Assembly (NCBI RefSeq): GCF_000737765.1
Contig: NZ_JPRI01000002.1
Coordinates: 620,001-684,000, forward strand
Reading direction: 5' to 3'
Source: Chryseobacterium vrystaatense
GTDB lineage: Bacteria > Bacteroidota > Bacteroidia > Flavobacteriales > Weeksellaceae
DNA length: 64,000 nucleotides
Below, in pieces: positions 27,069 to 34,240 of this stretch. Positions within the stretch are counted from its first letter, which is position 1. The number at the start of each line of letters is the position of its first letter. The notes beneath the pieces were generated by a model. The model made no database searches. It was not told the origin of the DNA and saw only the letters and a list, made by a program, of their open reading frames with translations. A program made the translations under genes and the position numbers.

Positions 27069-27416
27069 ATGCGTCCTAATTATAAAAAGATTTACTACGA
27101 TATGCTGAGGCTGGAACATCCGGAGAAGCTTAAAGATCCCAAAATCAAAGAACTGCTGGGAAAGCTGGATACTACTGAGGACATTCTCAATTTTAATGAC
27201 CGAATTTTTGAACAGTCTAAAGAAAGCCAGGTGAATAACCAGAAGCTTAAAACATATGATAAGAAAACAATGCTCAAGCTCCTGCAGTATCAAAATAAAC
27301 ATGGTTTTTCTACCAGTTATATGTCCAGAAAATATAAGATCAGCAGAACAACGATCATGAACTGGAAAAAATCTTTCGAGGAAGAAATTGAAAAAGTATT
27401 AAAAACCGATGATTAA
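27069..27416 (+). CDS. helix-turn-helix protein, second of pair
   Basis: 115-aa protein with a C-terminal HTH (NKHGFSTSYMSRKYKISRTTIMNWKKSFEEEI) like IS3 OrfA DNA-binding domains but without a partner transposase. N-terminal half is charged and helical. Co-transcribed with the gene before it; its stop codon is inside the loop of the terminator. Function unknown, probably DNA binding. Confidence 0.6.
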   Translation: MRPNYKKIYYDMLRLEHPEKLKDPKIKELLGKLDTTEDILNFNDRIFEQSKESQVNNQKLKTYDKKTMLKLLQYQNKHGFSTSYMSRKYKISRTTIMNWKKSFEEEIEKVLKTDD

Positions 27417-27432
27417 ATCATCGGTTTTTTAT
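27401..27432 (+). terminator. terminator of the HTH pair
   Basis: A 12-bp stem AAAAACCGATGA (27401-27412) and TCATCGGTTTTT (27418-27429) with a 5-nt loop and a T-run. The stem covers the last codons of the gene. Confidence 0.88.
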
Positions 27433-27734
27433 TAAACATAATAATTGATAATTCTGATTATAGAATAAATAATGGTACCGAATAAGGAGAAAAGCCTGTA
27501 AATAGTAAAAAAAACAAAAAAAATATTTCCGTTTTAGTAATTCAATATTTACAATGAATTCCAGTAATCACGTAAGGAAATTAACATATAATTCAAAAAG
27601 CATAAAATAAGGCCATAACATCCCATAAACTCTTGAAATATTTTCAATATATGGGTTATAAAACTTATCTCTATATTTGGTAAAATCTTAAAAAAATAGG
27701 ACTACACACCTATCCTTGTTAAAAAAAAAACCAG
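27417..27734. other. AT-rich intergenic region
   Basis: Apart from the terminator arm at its start, these 318 bases are AT-rich with no gene or clear structure that I can see. A short A-run precedes the DUF1796 start. Confidence 0.4.
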
Positions 27735-28466
27735 ATGAGAATTCCTATAATCTATATACCTAAAACCAGGTATAAATACTTTATTGAGATTAAAAGAAAT
27801 TATAAAGCCGAAAAATACATCATTCCTATCGGAAAAGACTGTCATGCAGCACATTCTTTAGAAGTTCTGAATATCCGTATCCAAAGTCTTCCTTATGACT
27901 GGATCCGTCTTAAACCTATCATGGGTCTTAAGATTGTCAGCGATAATATAAAAGAACGCTTTAAATACTTCCTTCACGATTTCCGGAAAAATGAAGAGGG
28001 TAATACATATGCTCAAAAATATCCCGATGCTGAATTTACTCATGCTAAAGCGGTAATAAATGATTCTAAACTGAGAAAAACTTTTGAGAAGCGCTACCAA
28101 AGGATGCTGGATATTATTAAGATTCAGCCAGTAGCCTATTTGTATATACTGGACATCAGTGGTTTTAAAACATCAGAGGATGTTGATTTTTTCTGTGATA
28201 CGGTAAATGGCTTTAGGGAAATACTGAAAACGGAAGATTCTCTTCATATTTATATTCGTTTTGACGAAGAAATAAATAATGAGGAGATCTGCAATTCATT
28301 GCTTCTCCGTATCAAAAATATACCACAGGTGTACATTACCACATATATCCGGCAAAAAGCACAGTTTGGAATTTGGGGCAATGAAAAAGAGTATCCAAAA
28401 CTATACAGGAACCTTAATCTGATGATCAAACAGATATTCCCGAAGTTTTCTCTGATCAAGCCATAA
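27735..28466 (+). CDS. DUF1796 family putative papain-like cysteine peptidase
   Basis: 243-aa protein. The N-terminal block IIPIGKDCHAAHSLEVLNIRIQSLPYDWI (in parts near residues 30-60) matches the DUF1796 pattern, in which a conserved Cys after GxxC is followed by an LPFDW-type motif; the Cys is the predicted nucleophile. Later conserved-looking blocks are EFTHAKAVINDSKLRKTFEKRYQRML and VAYLYILDISGF. No signal peptide. Members are often in surface polysaccharide or phage-linked regions; here it borders the Y-like RNA cluster on the opposite strand. Confidence 0.65.
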   Translation: MRIPIIYIPKTRYKYFIEIKRNYKAEKYIIPIGKDCHAAHSLEVLNIRIQSLPYDWIRLKPIMGLKIVSDNIKERFKYFLHDFRKNEEGNTYAQKYPDAEFTHAKAVINDSKLRKTFEKRYQRMLDIIKIQPVAYLYILDISGFKTSEDVDFFCDTVNGFREILKTEDSLHIYIRFDEEINNEEICNSLLLRIKNIPQVYITTYIRQKAQFGIWGNEKEYPKLYRNLNLMIKQIFPKFSLIKP

Positions 28467-28588
28467 GTAATACCCATCATACGTTCAGACAGGAAACATC
28501 ATCCTTCAAAACCTGAGAAAGAATAATTTGTAATTCCTCTTCCAGAAGTTGTCATAACGGAAACTTTCTGTATATCTTTTTATATTGT

Positions 28589-28743
28589 AAACAAGGCAAC
28601 AACTGAACGTGTATAATCGTGCTCTAACCAACTGAGCTACCCTTCCTATTTATTCTACTGTGTTTTTTTGTGGAAGAGACGGGACTCGAACCCGTGACCC
28701 CGTCGTGATGAGCGAAGTAACACTGTTCTACGGCACTTGTTTA
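28589..28743 (-). ncRNA. candidate Y RNA with permuted tRNA-like body (U1)
   Basis: Read on the minus strand. The ends pair (AAACAAG at 28742-28736 with CTTGTTT at 28596-28590). The conserved loop TGCCGTAG follows, then a second stem (GAAC.GTGT with ACAC.GTTC), then CTTCG. The core is a circularly permuted tRNA: T-arm (ACGGG, loop TTCGAGT, CCCGT), acceptor 3' strand CTCTTCC, a 24-nt connector, acceptor 5' strand GGAAGGG (all seven pairs possible), TA, and D-arm GCTC AGTTGGTTA GAGC. The Ro-type stem takes the place of the anticodon arm. Bacterial Y RNAs are known to carry tRNA-like domains and to lie near Ro60 genes. Transcription is inferred. Confidence 0.72.
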
Positions 28744-28749
28744 TTTTTT

Positions 28750-28978
28750 AAAACAGATAAGGCAATGGGCGGAAAGAGTTTGCTCTTTTAGAGCGTCGTT
28801 CTTACCCATATGGGCAGTGAACCGGCAATTCTACATCTGCGTGAGACTTACATTTTCCATGGGAAAACTTTTGCCATGCCGGGTTTCAATCCGGCTTCGC
28901 CAGTTCGGTCGCCCGAATTACGCTACCTTAGGACCGTTATAGTACGAAGGAACCCTTTTCTACGGCACTTATCTGCTT
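28750..28978 (-). ncRNA. candidate Y RNA with 23S rRNA-like body (U2)
   Basis: Same outer plan as its neighbours on the minus strand: closing stem CAGATAAG/CTTATCTG, conserved TGCCGTAG, second stem AAAGGGTT/AACTCTTT, then CTTCG. Instead of a tRNA body the interior (28944-28921 on the minus strand) holds ACTATAACGGTCCTAAGGTA followed by GCG and TAATTC, matching the nearly universal 23S rRNA domain IV stretch that also forms the I-CeuI site, with one change in about 30 bases. A further hairpin (GCCGG, loop, CCGGC) and a stretch with CAGATGTAG follow. Length about 230 nt, the longest of the set. Confidence 0.68.
28921..28944 (-). other. 23S rRNA-like segment inside U2
   Basis: On the minus strand this contains CTATAACGGTCCTAAGGTAG, identical to the conserved 23S rRNA sequence around E. 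coli position 1930-1950, the core of the I-CeuI recognition site. No other part of an rRNA gene is nearby. Confidence 0.85.
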
Positions 28979-29052
28979 TGTTTTTTTATCACATTTAACT
29001 CTAAATGATTCTGATATTTTGATGAGTTAACAATGTTTATGCAATATATATT

Positions 29053-29895
29053 TTATTTTTCTTCTTCAGCAATATATGTTTTGACGATGGGATGTACTTT
29101 AGCATCTTCAGGATAATAGTCCAATCCAAAACTTCTCCATCCGGAGGACCAGTACATACTCATCTCTTTAAGATACGGAATATCTTTTGTATCATCACAT
29201 TTATAGTTTTCGTCGAATATATTCCTTACTTCATCAATAAACTCTGGATAAAATCTCTGATCCTCTTCATCAAAAACATCCATATAAATATCAAGATGGT
29301 TTCTTAATTCATACAGTAGATAAGTTCTGAAATCCCATCCTATAACCACAACATCAGATCCGCTTACAGAAACAACAGGACTCCATATTAATCCATTATT
29401 ATCTACCACAAACCTTGTGCCTCTAACAGGCAAGAGTTTCTGAAGCTTTGAAAACCATTCATCAAAAATTTCTTTCCTTTTTTCCAGGTATTTTGGTTTT
29501 ACTCCCCATGATTTTAACCAAACCCTGTTTATATCATCTGTATCCTGCCACATCCCCTCATATGGCTCGTTCATTGTTTTTAATATTTCATCTTCATCAT
29601 CCAACCAATTGTAAAAGAAAGTACATTCTTCCGTCACAAGCTTACCCTCATCTTCATATTCTACAATTTCTTTCTTATCAACAGCATGAAGAATCCTTAA
29701 AAATGTCCGGTGATCTGAGGTGAACTTAACATTATATTTTATTTCAACATCATCAATCTGATCATCAGTAAGTCCGTGCCATTTGGCTCCGTAAAATCCT
29801 TTTGGACAGTAATTTTCATCCTCAACAGACCAAATGGTTTCTGTACGGTCTTTGATCCAATATAAAAAATCAGTTAAATCTTCCGGTATATGCAT
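29053..29895 (-). CDS. SMI1/KNR4 (SUKH)-like protein
   Basis: 280-aa soluble acidic protein. The region WHGLTDDQIDDVEIKYNVKFTSDHRTFLRILHAV (in parts, residues 38-72) fits the start of the SUKH/SMI1-KNR4 fold, and GTRFVVDNNG...PVVSVSGSDVVVIGWDFRTYLLYELRNHL near 160-210 matches the usual C-terminal strand-helix block. Many family members are immunity proteins to nuclease toxins. It sits inside the Y-like RNA cluster between U2 and unit A, on the same strand, so it may be co-transcribed. Function here is unclear. Confidence 0.6.
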   Translation of the reverse strand: MHIPEDLTDFLYWIKDRTETIWSVEDENYCPKGFYGAKWHGLTDDQIDDVEIKYNVKFTSDHRTFLRILHAVDKKEIVEYEDEGKLVTEECTFFYNWLDDEDEILKTMNEPYEGMWQDTDDINRVWLKSWGVKPKYLEKRKEIFDEWFSKLQKLLPVRGTRFVVDNNGLIWSPVVSVSGSDVVVIGWDFRTYLLYELRNHLDIYMDVFDEEDQRFYPEFIDEVRNIFDENYKCDDTKDIPYLKEMSMYWSSGWRSFGLDYYPEDAKVHPIVKTYIAEEEK

Positions 29896-29913
29896 TATAT
29901 TAGTTTTTTTAAT

Positions 29914-30026
29914 TAAAAAGAGGCTAAAGGCGGGAAAACTGCTTTATAAACCATGAGGTTTATTCTGGAGTCGAACCAATATCATAAGATTAACCGAAGT
30001 ACGTTTTACCTAACGGCACTCTTTTA
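29914..30026 (-). ncRNA. candidate Y RNA, reduced form (unit A)
   Basis: Minus strand. Closing stem AAAAGAG/CTCTTTT, conserved GTGCCGT, second stem GG.AAAAC/GTTTT.CC, then TACTTCGG. It has a T-arm-like hairpin (loop TTCGACT) and a 5-bp capped stem (AAACC TCAT GGTTT) in the place of the acceptor, but no clear D-arm. Lies three bases after unit B. Confidence 0.62.
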
Positions 30027-30028
30027 TT

Positions 30029-30176
30029 GAAATCAAGGTAATGGTAAAAAGAACCGTCCGTGCATGCGCTCTACCTGCTGAGCTACCTCTCCTTTTCGAG
30101 GGAAAAGGCAGGAATCGAACCTGCGACCCCATGTTTCTAGGTCCCGAAGTATGATCCTTAAACGACACTTGATTTT
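30029..30176 (-). ncRNA. candidate Y RNA with permuted tRNA-like body (unit B)
   Basis: Minus strand. Closing stem AAATCAAG/CTTGATTT, conserved TGTCGT, second stem AAGGA/TTCTT, then TACTTCG. The core has anticodon-stem remnant CATG/CATG, variable GGGTC, T-arm GCAGG TTCGATT CCTGC, acceptor strands CTTTTCC and GGAGAGG joined by a short CTCGAAAA-type loop, TA, and D-arm GCTC AGCAGGTA GAGC. It is the clearest permuted tRNA mimic of the set. Confidence 0.75.
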
Positions 30177-30180
30177 TTTT

Positions 30181-30309
30181 TAAGCAGGGCATTTGGCAAA
30201 CAGAAACTTATGACAGAGCGATACCATTACGCCATCTGTTTCCAGAACAGGATTCGAACCTGTATTGCTGTCCCCCAACGAAGCAATTCTGTTTTACGGC
30301 ACCTGCTTT
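30181..30309 (-). ncRNA. candidate Y RNA with GAAA-capped tRNA-like body (unit C)
   Basis: Minus strand. Closing stem AAGCAGG/CCTGCTT, conserved GTGCCGTA, second stem AAACAGAA/TTCTGTTT, then TTGCTTCG. Inside are an anticodon-type stem GACAG/CTGTC, T-arm ACAGG TTCGAAT CCTGT, a shortened acceptor TCTG capped by GAAA and closed by CAGA, and a D-arm with loop TAATGGTA between GCG and CGC. A tetraloop-capped mini acceptor is what one expects for a Y-RNA tRNA-like domain. Confidence 0.74.
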
Positions 30310-30530
30310 GTGTTTTTCCATCGGTTTTTTCTGTATTTCTTCCAGTTTCTCTGATATTTTTCCTGATGAGAATTCACCGTATCAAAGCCGTGCGGAAAGC
30401 AGTACGAACAACCCATTTCATTTCCGTATATTACTCTTGAAATCTGGATTCCGGAAATTTTCTTTGGAAAATCAATGAGTCCGTATTCATTGATTCCAAA
30501 GGTTTGTTTTAATGTTTTGTATTTTTTCAT
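30294..30530 (-). CDS. small protein with CSYCFPHG motif
   Basis: 78-aa basic protein. The centre reads ISRVIYGNEMGCSYCFPHGFDTVNS, followed by a basic tail KYQRNWKKYRKNRWK. I recall the same CxxCFPHG plus QRxWKxxRKxxWK pattern in small proteins from phage and Ro60-rich regions, but cannot name the family. The basic tail suggests RNA binding. It lies between Y-like units F and C, on their strand, and its end overlaps the start of unit C by about 16 bases. Confidence 0.6.
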   Translation of the reverse strand: MKKYKTLKQTFGINEYGLIDFPKKISGIQISRVIYGNEMGCSYCFPHGFDTVNSHQEKYQRNWKKYRKNRWKNTKQVP

Positions 30531-30628
30531 GTATATTGAGAATTAACCTCAATACACAGCTTCCTTTAGACAGGGTTTATAAGTTTTCATGGTTATTTAT
30601 TTTAGCTACTTTATAATTTTCATTTTAT

Positions 30629-30719
30629 AAAAACCAAGCAATAAGTCATAAGAGTTTTGAATGTATTCAAATTGGAAGTTTGACGATGCAATTCTCATTG
30701 TACGGCATTGGTCTGTTTT
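30629..30719 (-). ncRNA. candidate Y RNA, short form (unit F)
   Basis: Minus strand. Closing stem ACCAA/TTGGT flanked by AAAA/TTTT, conserved ATGCCGTA, second stem ATGAGA/TCTTAT, then TTGCATCG (one change in the CTTCG box). The interior is a simple hairpin (CAAA, 7-nt loop, TTTG) with no tRNA features, like animal-type minimal Y RNAs. Confidence 0.58.
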
Positions 30720-30795
30720 CACCGGGCATCTTATGGAAAGACTTTGTTTCAATTGGAAGTCGAAGGAATTCTTCCCTTACGGCACATGATTAATA
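30719..30795 (-). ncRNA. candidate Y RNA, short form (unit G), promoter-proximal
   Basis: Minus strand, first of the series. Closing TCAT/GTGA, conserved GTGCCGTA, second stem GGGAAGA/TCTTTCC, then TTCCTTCGAC. No tRNA-like body. Its 5' end lies where transcription from the shared-box promoter at 30799-30837 should begin. Confidence 0.6.
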
Positions 30796-30798
30796 ACA

Positions 30799-30837
30799 AT
30801 GCAAAGTTATTATGGAAGTGCGTAATCTTTTTACGCA
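30799..30837 (-). promoter_or_regulatory. shared-box promoter 2 (Y-like RNA cluster)
   Basis: Minus strand: TGCGTAAAAAGATTACGC, 12 bases, ACTTTGCAT. The 18-bp inverted repeat is at exactly the same distance from the -7 box as in the other three sites. The start of transcription would fall at about 30790, the 5' end of unit G. Confidence 0.78.
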
Positions 30838-31011
30838 GTTTATTTTTATTTATATTTTTTTAAATACTGATATACAAGTTTTGTCCTCTTGTTATAACAA
30901 ACTCTACAAAGCTTTTAAAAACAGGATAATAATAGTTTTCAAAATCTATTCCCTCGTTTTGTCGAAAATGGATCATCATTCACCATTCATCATTTATAAA
31001 AGCAGTGCCTT

Positions 31012-32529
31012 TTACAATACTACTTTTTTAATTACCTGAATGGCGGACTTTCTGTTTTCCAAAGCATTCAATACATCGAAAATTTTATCAGACCAGCCTG
31101 CAATAAGGTATACCTCATTTTTTCTGATATCAAGGGGTTGCTTTCCGTAACCCGCAAGATCAAAAATATACAGTCTGGCTTCCGGAGCGATCTTCTTGTA
31201 ACGCTTCCATGAATCTTCAAAAGAATGTCCTGTTCCTTTGCTGTTCCACAATTGTGTATCAGTAAACAGCATCACTTTATCTGCTTTTTCCTTTCTGTCG
31301 ATCAGGTCTTCAATCACAAGATAACCATTGGTAGAATATCCTACTTCGCCTTCACGCTTATACAATTCGTTTACATTTCTCAAAATACCGCTTTTAGGCA
31401 TGGGAATTCTCATCCATCTGTCACCAAACATACCTGTGATCACATTTTTACACTGTGACTGCAGAATCATAGACATCAACAATCCAATATCATAAAGCAA
31501 TACTTTGCTTTTAGGAGAAACAGGTTGCTGCATTGAACCCGAAACATCTGCCGCAATGACTACCGACGTATCGAAACCGAAACCTTTAATATTCTTAGCA
31601 CTCACCATGACTGCATGTTCCAATGCTTCCAAAACAGATGAAAGATAAGGGGAATCAATCGCTTTTAATTCTCTGTAGGCCGCTAAAAATCTGAACGGAA
31701 GCTGTTTTGAATTGATGACCGCTTTTTCGTTGGACAGATAATTGCAGACTTTATACATTGCATCGGAAGAAACACCAGATTCTAAAATATTTCTCAGATT
31801 TCTCATGGTCGCCATATATCCGAGCTTATTGCTGAAGATCAATTCTTCCCACTTATTTTTAAAAGCTTTCTTTTTTTCTTTTTCGTCCTCAAATCTTGTC
31901 TGGCCCAAAACTGAAAGTTCCACTTCCCAGGTATACGGAGTCTCCAAAGTATCCCCCACAATTTTGTTAAAAACAGCCTGTTGGTTTTCATCCTTTGCTT
32001 TAGGATGAACCAGAAACAAAGCATCTTTAAGGGTTACTTCTGCTTTACGGTTGTATTTTGCGAACTGGTATTCATCAAATTTATTGAAAGACTTTGCAAG
32101 ACCTTTTTGGATTTGTTTTGAAAGTCTGTTCAGTTTTTTGGTTTCCGTTCTTTCATTGGCAGTCTGGTAGTAAGCCAAAAGTTCAGTGATCTCATCTGCT
32201 CTCTGGATAACGCCATCAACGGTTTTGCTGACTAAGTCTGTACCGGAGGTCTGTTTCGCCAGTTCAGCAGTCAGAACCAAAGGAATGGAACGCAGGTACA
32301 TGTCTTTTCTAGCATATACCGCCAGCTTAGCCACGAATTCCGGATCGTTTTTTCTGATCAGAGCCTGAATTCTGTTCAGTCTGTCATTGTCTTTTTCATA
32401 AGTTGTTTTAGATAATCCTGTTGTAACAACAGCACTATACAATTCTTCTGCAGGTGTCATGGTAAAAGTCTTTGCACCCTCATAATTCATTACTGTACTC
32501 TTTTCTTTCTTTAAAAAATTAAATTTCAT
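31012..32529 (-). CDS. rsr: Ro60 orthologue (TROVE domain RNA-binding protein)
   Basis: Ring-shaped RNA-binding protein that holds Y RNAs outside the ring and threads damaged or misfolded RNA ends through the centre; in studied bacteria it teams with an exoribonuclease for rRNA maturation and RNA decay under stress. The HEAT-like TROVE ring covers about residues 20-330 (AEELYSAVVTTGLSKTTYE, DPEFVAKLAVYARKDMYLRSIPLVL). The C-terminal von Willebrand A domain has an intact MIDAS motif AADVSGSMQQ and VMLFTDTQLW. 505 aa is normal. It is directly upstream of the Y-like RNA series on the same strand and carries the shared-box promoter. Confidence 0.93.
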   Translation of the reverse strand: MKFNFLKKEKSTVMNYEGAKTFTMTPAEELYSAVVTTGLSKTTYEKDNDRLNRIQALIRKNDPEFVAKLAVYARKDMYLRSIPLVLTAELAKQTSGTDLVSKTVDGVIQRADEITELLAYYQTANERTETKKLNRLSKQIQKGLAKSFNKFDEYQFAKYNRKAEVTLKDALFLVHPKAKDENQQAVFNKIVGDTLETPYTWEVELSVLGQTRFEDEKEKKKAFKNKWEELIFSNKLGYMATMRNLRNILESGVSSDAMYKVCNYLSNEKAVINSKQLPFRFLAAYRELKAIDSPYLSSVLEALEHAVMVSAKNIKGFGFDTSVVIAADVSGSMQQPVSPKSKVLLYDIGLLMSMILQSQCKNVITGMFGDRWMRIPMPKSGILRNVNELYKREGEVGYSTNGYLVIEDLIDRKEKADKVMLFTDTQLWNSKGTGHSFEDSWKRYKKIAPEARLYIFDLAGYGKQPLDIRKNEVYLIAGWSDKIFDVLNALENRKSAIQVIKKVVL

Positions 32530-32590
32530 GAGTTACTGTTTTTTTTGTTAAACATTTATTGGAGAATCTTCTGATCATCTCTGATTTCTG

Positions 32591-32629
32591 ATGCAAAGTA
32601 AAAACAGTATTACGCAATCTTTTTGCGTA
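32591..32629 (-). promoter_or_regulatory. shared-box promoter 1 (rsr)
   Basis: Minus strand: TACGCAAAAAGATTGCGT, 12 bases, ACTTTGCAT. Transcription would begin about 55 bases upstream of the rsr start. Confidence 0.8.
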
Positions 32630-32684
32630 TCTTATTTTTATCTTATATTTTTTGGAAACTTGGCCTGTCTTACAATTTAGGTTT

Positions 32685-32745
32685 TGGCTAAAGCCAATGG
32701 ATTCGTTTATATTCTGTAAGCGGGCTAAAGCCAGTCCCTATTGAA
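32685..32745. repeat. GGCTAAAGCC interspersed repeat copy
   Basis: Contains GGCTAAAGCC and GCGGGCTAAAGCC, short inverted units that recur at 42.75-42.97 kb and, in shorter form, at 16.73-16.78 kb. Only intergenic. Confidence 0.5.
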
Positions 32746-32760
32746 TTTTAATGAAAATAT

Positions 32761-32810
32761 CTTTTATCTTTTATCTTTTATCTTTTATCTTTTATCTTTT
32801 ATCTTTTATC
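32761..32810. repeat. heptanucleotide tandem repeat (CTTTTAT)x7
   Basis: Seven uninterrupted copies of CTTTTAT in the gap between divergent rsr and VOC promoters. Confidence 0.95.
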
Positions 32811-32895
32811 TATCATTCATTTCCAATAAAGAAATCAGCATTCTCTGCTTTTCCCAAAGGCTTTGTCTAGCTTTGTGTACATTAAAATTCAGGCT

Positions 32896-33342
32896 ATGAT
32901 TAAAGGATTATATGAAACCCACGTTCAGGTAAGCAGTTTAGAAAAATCCATCCGTTTTTATACCGAGGTATTGGGTTTGAAACTGGCCCATATGGATGAT
33001 ACCCGTCCTATTGCATTTTTGTGGATCGGTGAAGGCAAAGAATTTATGTTGGGATTGTGGGAACAGAAAGAAAATCTGCAGCCAAGACATTTTGCATTTT
33101 CAAGTAGTAAGGAGGATATTTTAAATTATTCTGCAGACTTTCTGAAAAGTAAAAACCTGAAACCTTATAACTTTCTGAAAGACGGGCTTGATGAGCCTAT
33201 GGTATTTGCATGGATGCCTGCACTGGCCATTTATTTCAATGATCCCGACGGCAATCAGCTTGAGTTTATTTCTATCCTTGAAGGTGAAGGAAAACCGGAA
33301 TTGGGTGTTATTTCTTATAAAGAATGGCTTCGTCTTCAGTAA
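32896..33342 (+). CDS. VOC family (glyoxalase/bleomycin resistance-like) protein
   Basis: 148-aa vicinal oxygen chelate fold with the two beta-alpha-beta-beta-beta units: LYETHVQVSSLEKSIRFYTEVLGLKLAH and IYFNDPDGNQLEFISIL. Metal-site His (ETHVQV) and Glu (LEFI) are present. The frame extends to 32863, but a -7 box (TAGCTTTG, about 32867-32874) covers that start, so the ATG at 32896 is chosen. First gene of an operon with AraC and MFS genes; the set suggests sensing and export of a small toxic molecule. Confidence 0.85.
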   Translation: MIKGLYETHVQVSSLEKSIRFYTEVLGLKLAHMDDTRPIAFLWIGEGKEFMLGLWEQKENLQPRHFAFSSSKEDILNYSADFLKSKNLKPYNFLKDGLDEPMVFAWMPALAIYFNDPDGNQLEFISILEGEGKPELGVISYKEWLRLQ

Positions 33343-33351
33343 AAAGCAATC

Positions 33352-34158
33352 ATGAATTCTGAGATCATCTTTAGCAACAGTACCCACCAGCTGCTGTTCA
33401 GCAGTCCTCAAAAAAATGACTATTATACGGTCATTCTCTGCCTTAAGGGAAATGTTTCTGTTAAGATCGGATATCACAGTTTTGAGCTTCAGCCCAAGAT
33501 GATCTCTATACTTTCTCCTGATACTGTATTTTCCTGTGAAAATGCCGACAGCCTGGAGATCCTGTCACTGTGTTTTCATCAGTCATTTCTAAGTAAAATT
33601 TTTATTAAGAAAGAAATTACAGATGGTCTTCTGGAGCTTAATCCGAATTATCCGCCTGTTTATCCACTTGAAGATTCCTTTTACCGGGTATTTGAAAAGT
33701 TCAGACTTATAGAAAGAGAACTGATTACAAAATCTGCCTATCACCTGGATCTGGTCCGACTGGTTGCTCTTGAAATATTATATGAATATAACAGAGCCTG
33801 TGAATTCTGTCTTCTGGGATTTGAAAAAAATATGAACAGAGGGTATCAGATCACTTATGAGTTCAAAAAACTGGTCGGCACACATTTCAAAGAATGGAAA
33901 AGTGTCGGAGATTATTCCTTCATCTTAGGCATCAGTGCAAAACATCTGACAGAGGTCATCAAAGAAGAAACCGGACATACCGCTCTCCAGGTGATTCATG
34001 AAAGACTTCTTCTGGAAAGCAGATATCTATTGAAGCATACTTCGTGTTCCATAAAAGAGTGTGCTTATGCATTAGGGTTTGAGAGCCCTTCCTATTTTAC
34101 CCGTTTCTTTAAAAATAATACCGGATATTCCCCCAACCAGTATCGGAACATTCCGTAA
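33352..34158 (+). CDS. AraC family transcriptional regulator
   Basis: 268 aa. N-terminal cupin-like sensor domain (to about residue 120) and C-terminal double HTH: YSFILGISAKHLTEVIKEETGHTALQVIHERLLLESRYLL and SIKECAYALGFESPSYFTRFFKNNTGYSPNQYR (each read in parts). Nine bases after the VOC gene and 80 before the transporter, so it probably activates this operon. Confidence 0.9.
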   Translation: MNSEIIFSNSTHQLLFSSPQKNDYYTVILCLKGNVSVKIGYHSFELQPKMISILSPDTVFSCENADSLEILSLCFHQSFLSKIFIKKEITDGLLELNPNYPPVYPLEDSFYRVFEKFRLIERELITKSAYHLDLVRLVALEILYEYNRACEFCLLGFEKNMNRGYQITYEFKKLVGTHFKEWKSVGDYSFILGISAKHLTEVIKEETGHTALQVIHERLLLESRYLLKHTSCSIKECAYALGFESPSYFTRFFKNNTGYSPNQYRNIP

Positions 34159-34240
34159 AATGTGAAAGAAATACCGAGTTTTAGGAATTGATACAGCATT
34201 GATTACTTCCGAATTTTGTACTTATCAATTATTTATCAAA

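Noticed and set aside
26625..27416. Insertion sequence (IS3-type OrfA)
   Set aside because: HTH domains only; no DDE transposase, no terminal inverted repeats and no target duplication seen.
28921..28944. Remnant of a 23S rRNA gene or rRNA operon
   Set aside because: Only about 30 bases match, inside a unit with the same ends as the other Y-like RNAs; no 16S, 5S or other 23S parts are present.
28810..28998. A 62-codon plus-strand frame over the rRNA-like RNA
   Set aside because: Antisense to the structured RNA U2 and without promoter or family match.
28589..30309. Decayed tRNA pseudogenes
   Set aside because: The halves are always in permuted order, the acceptor strands still pair, and the outer stems covary, so decay does not explain them.
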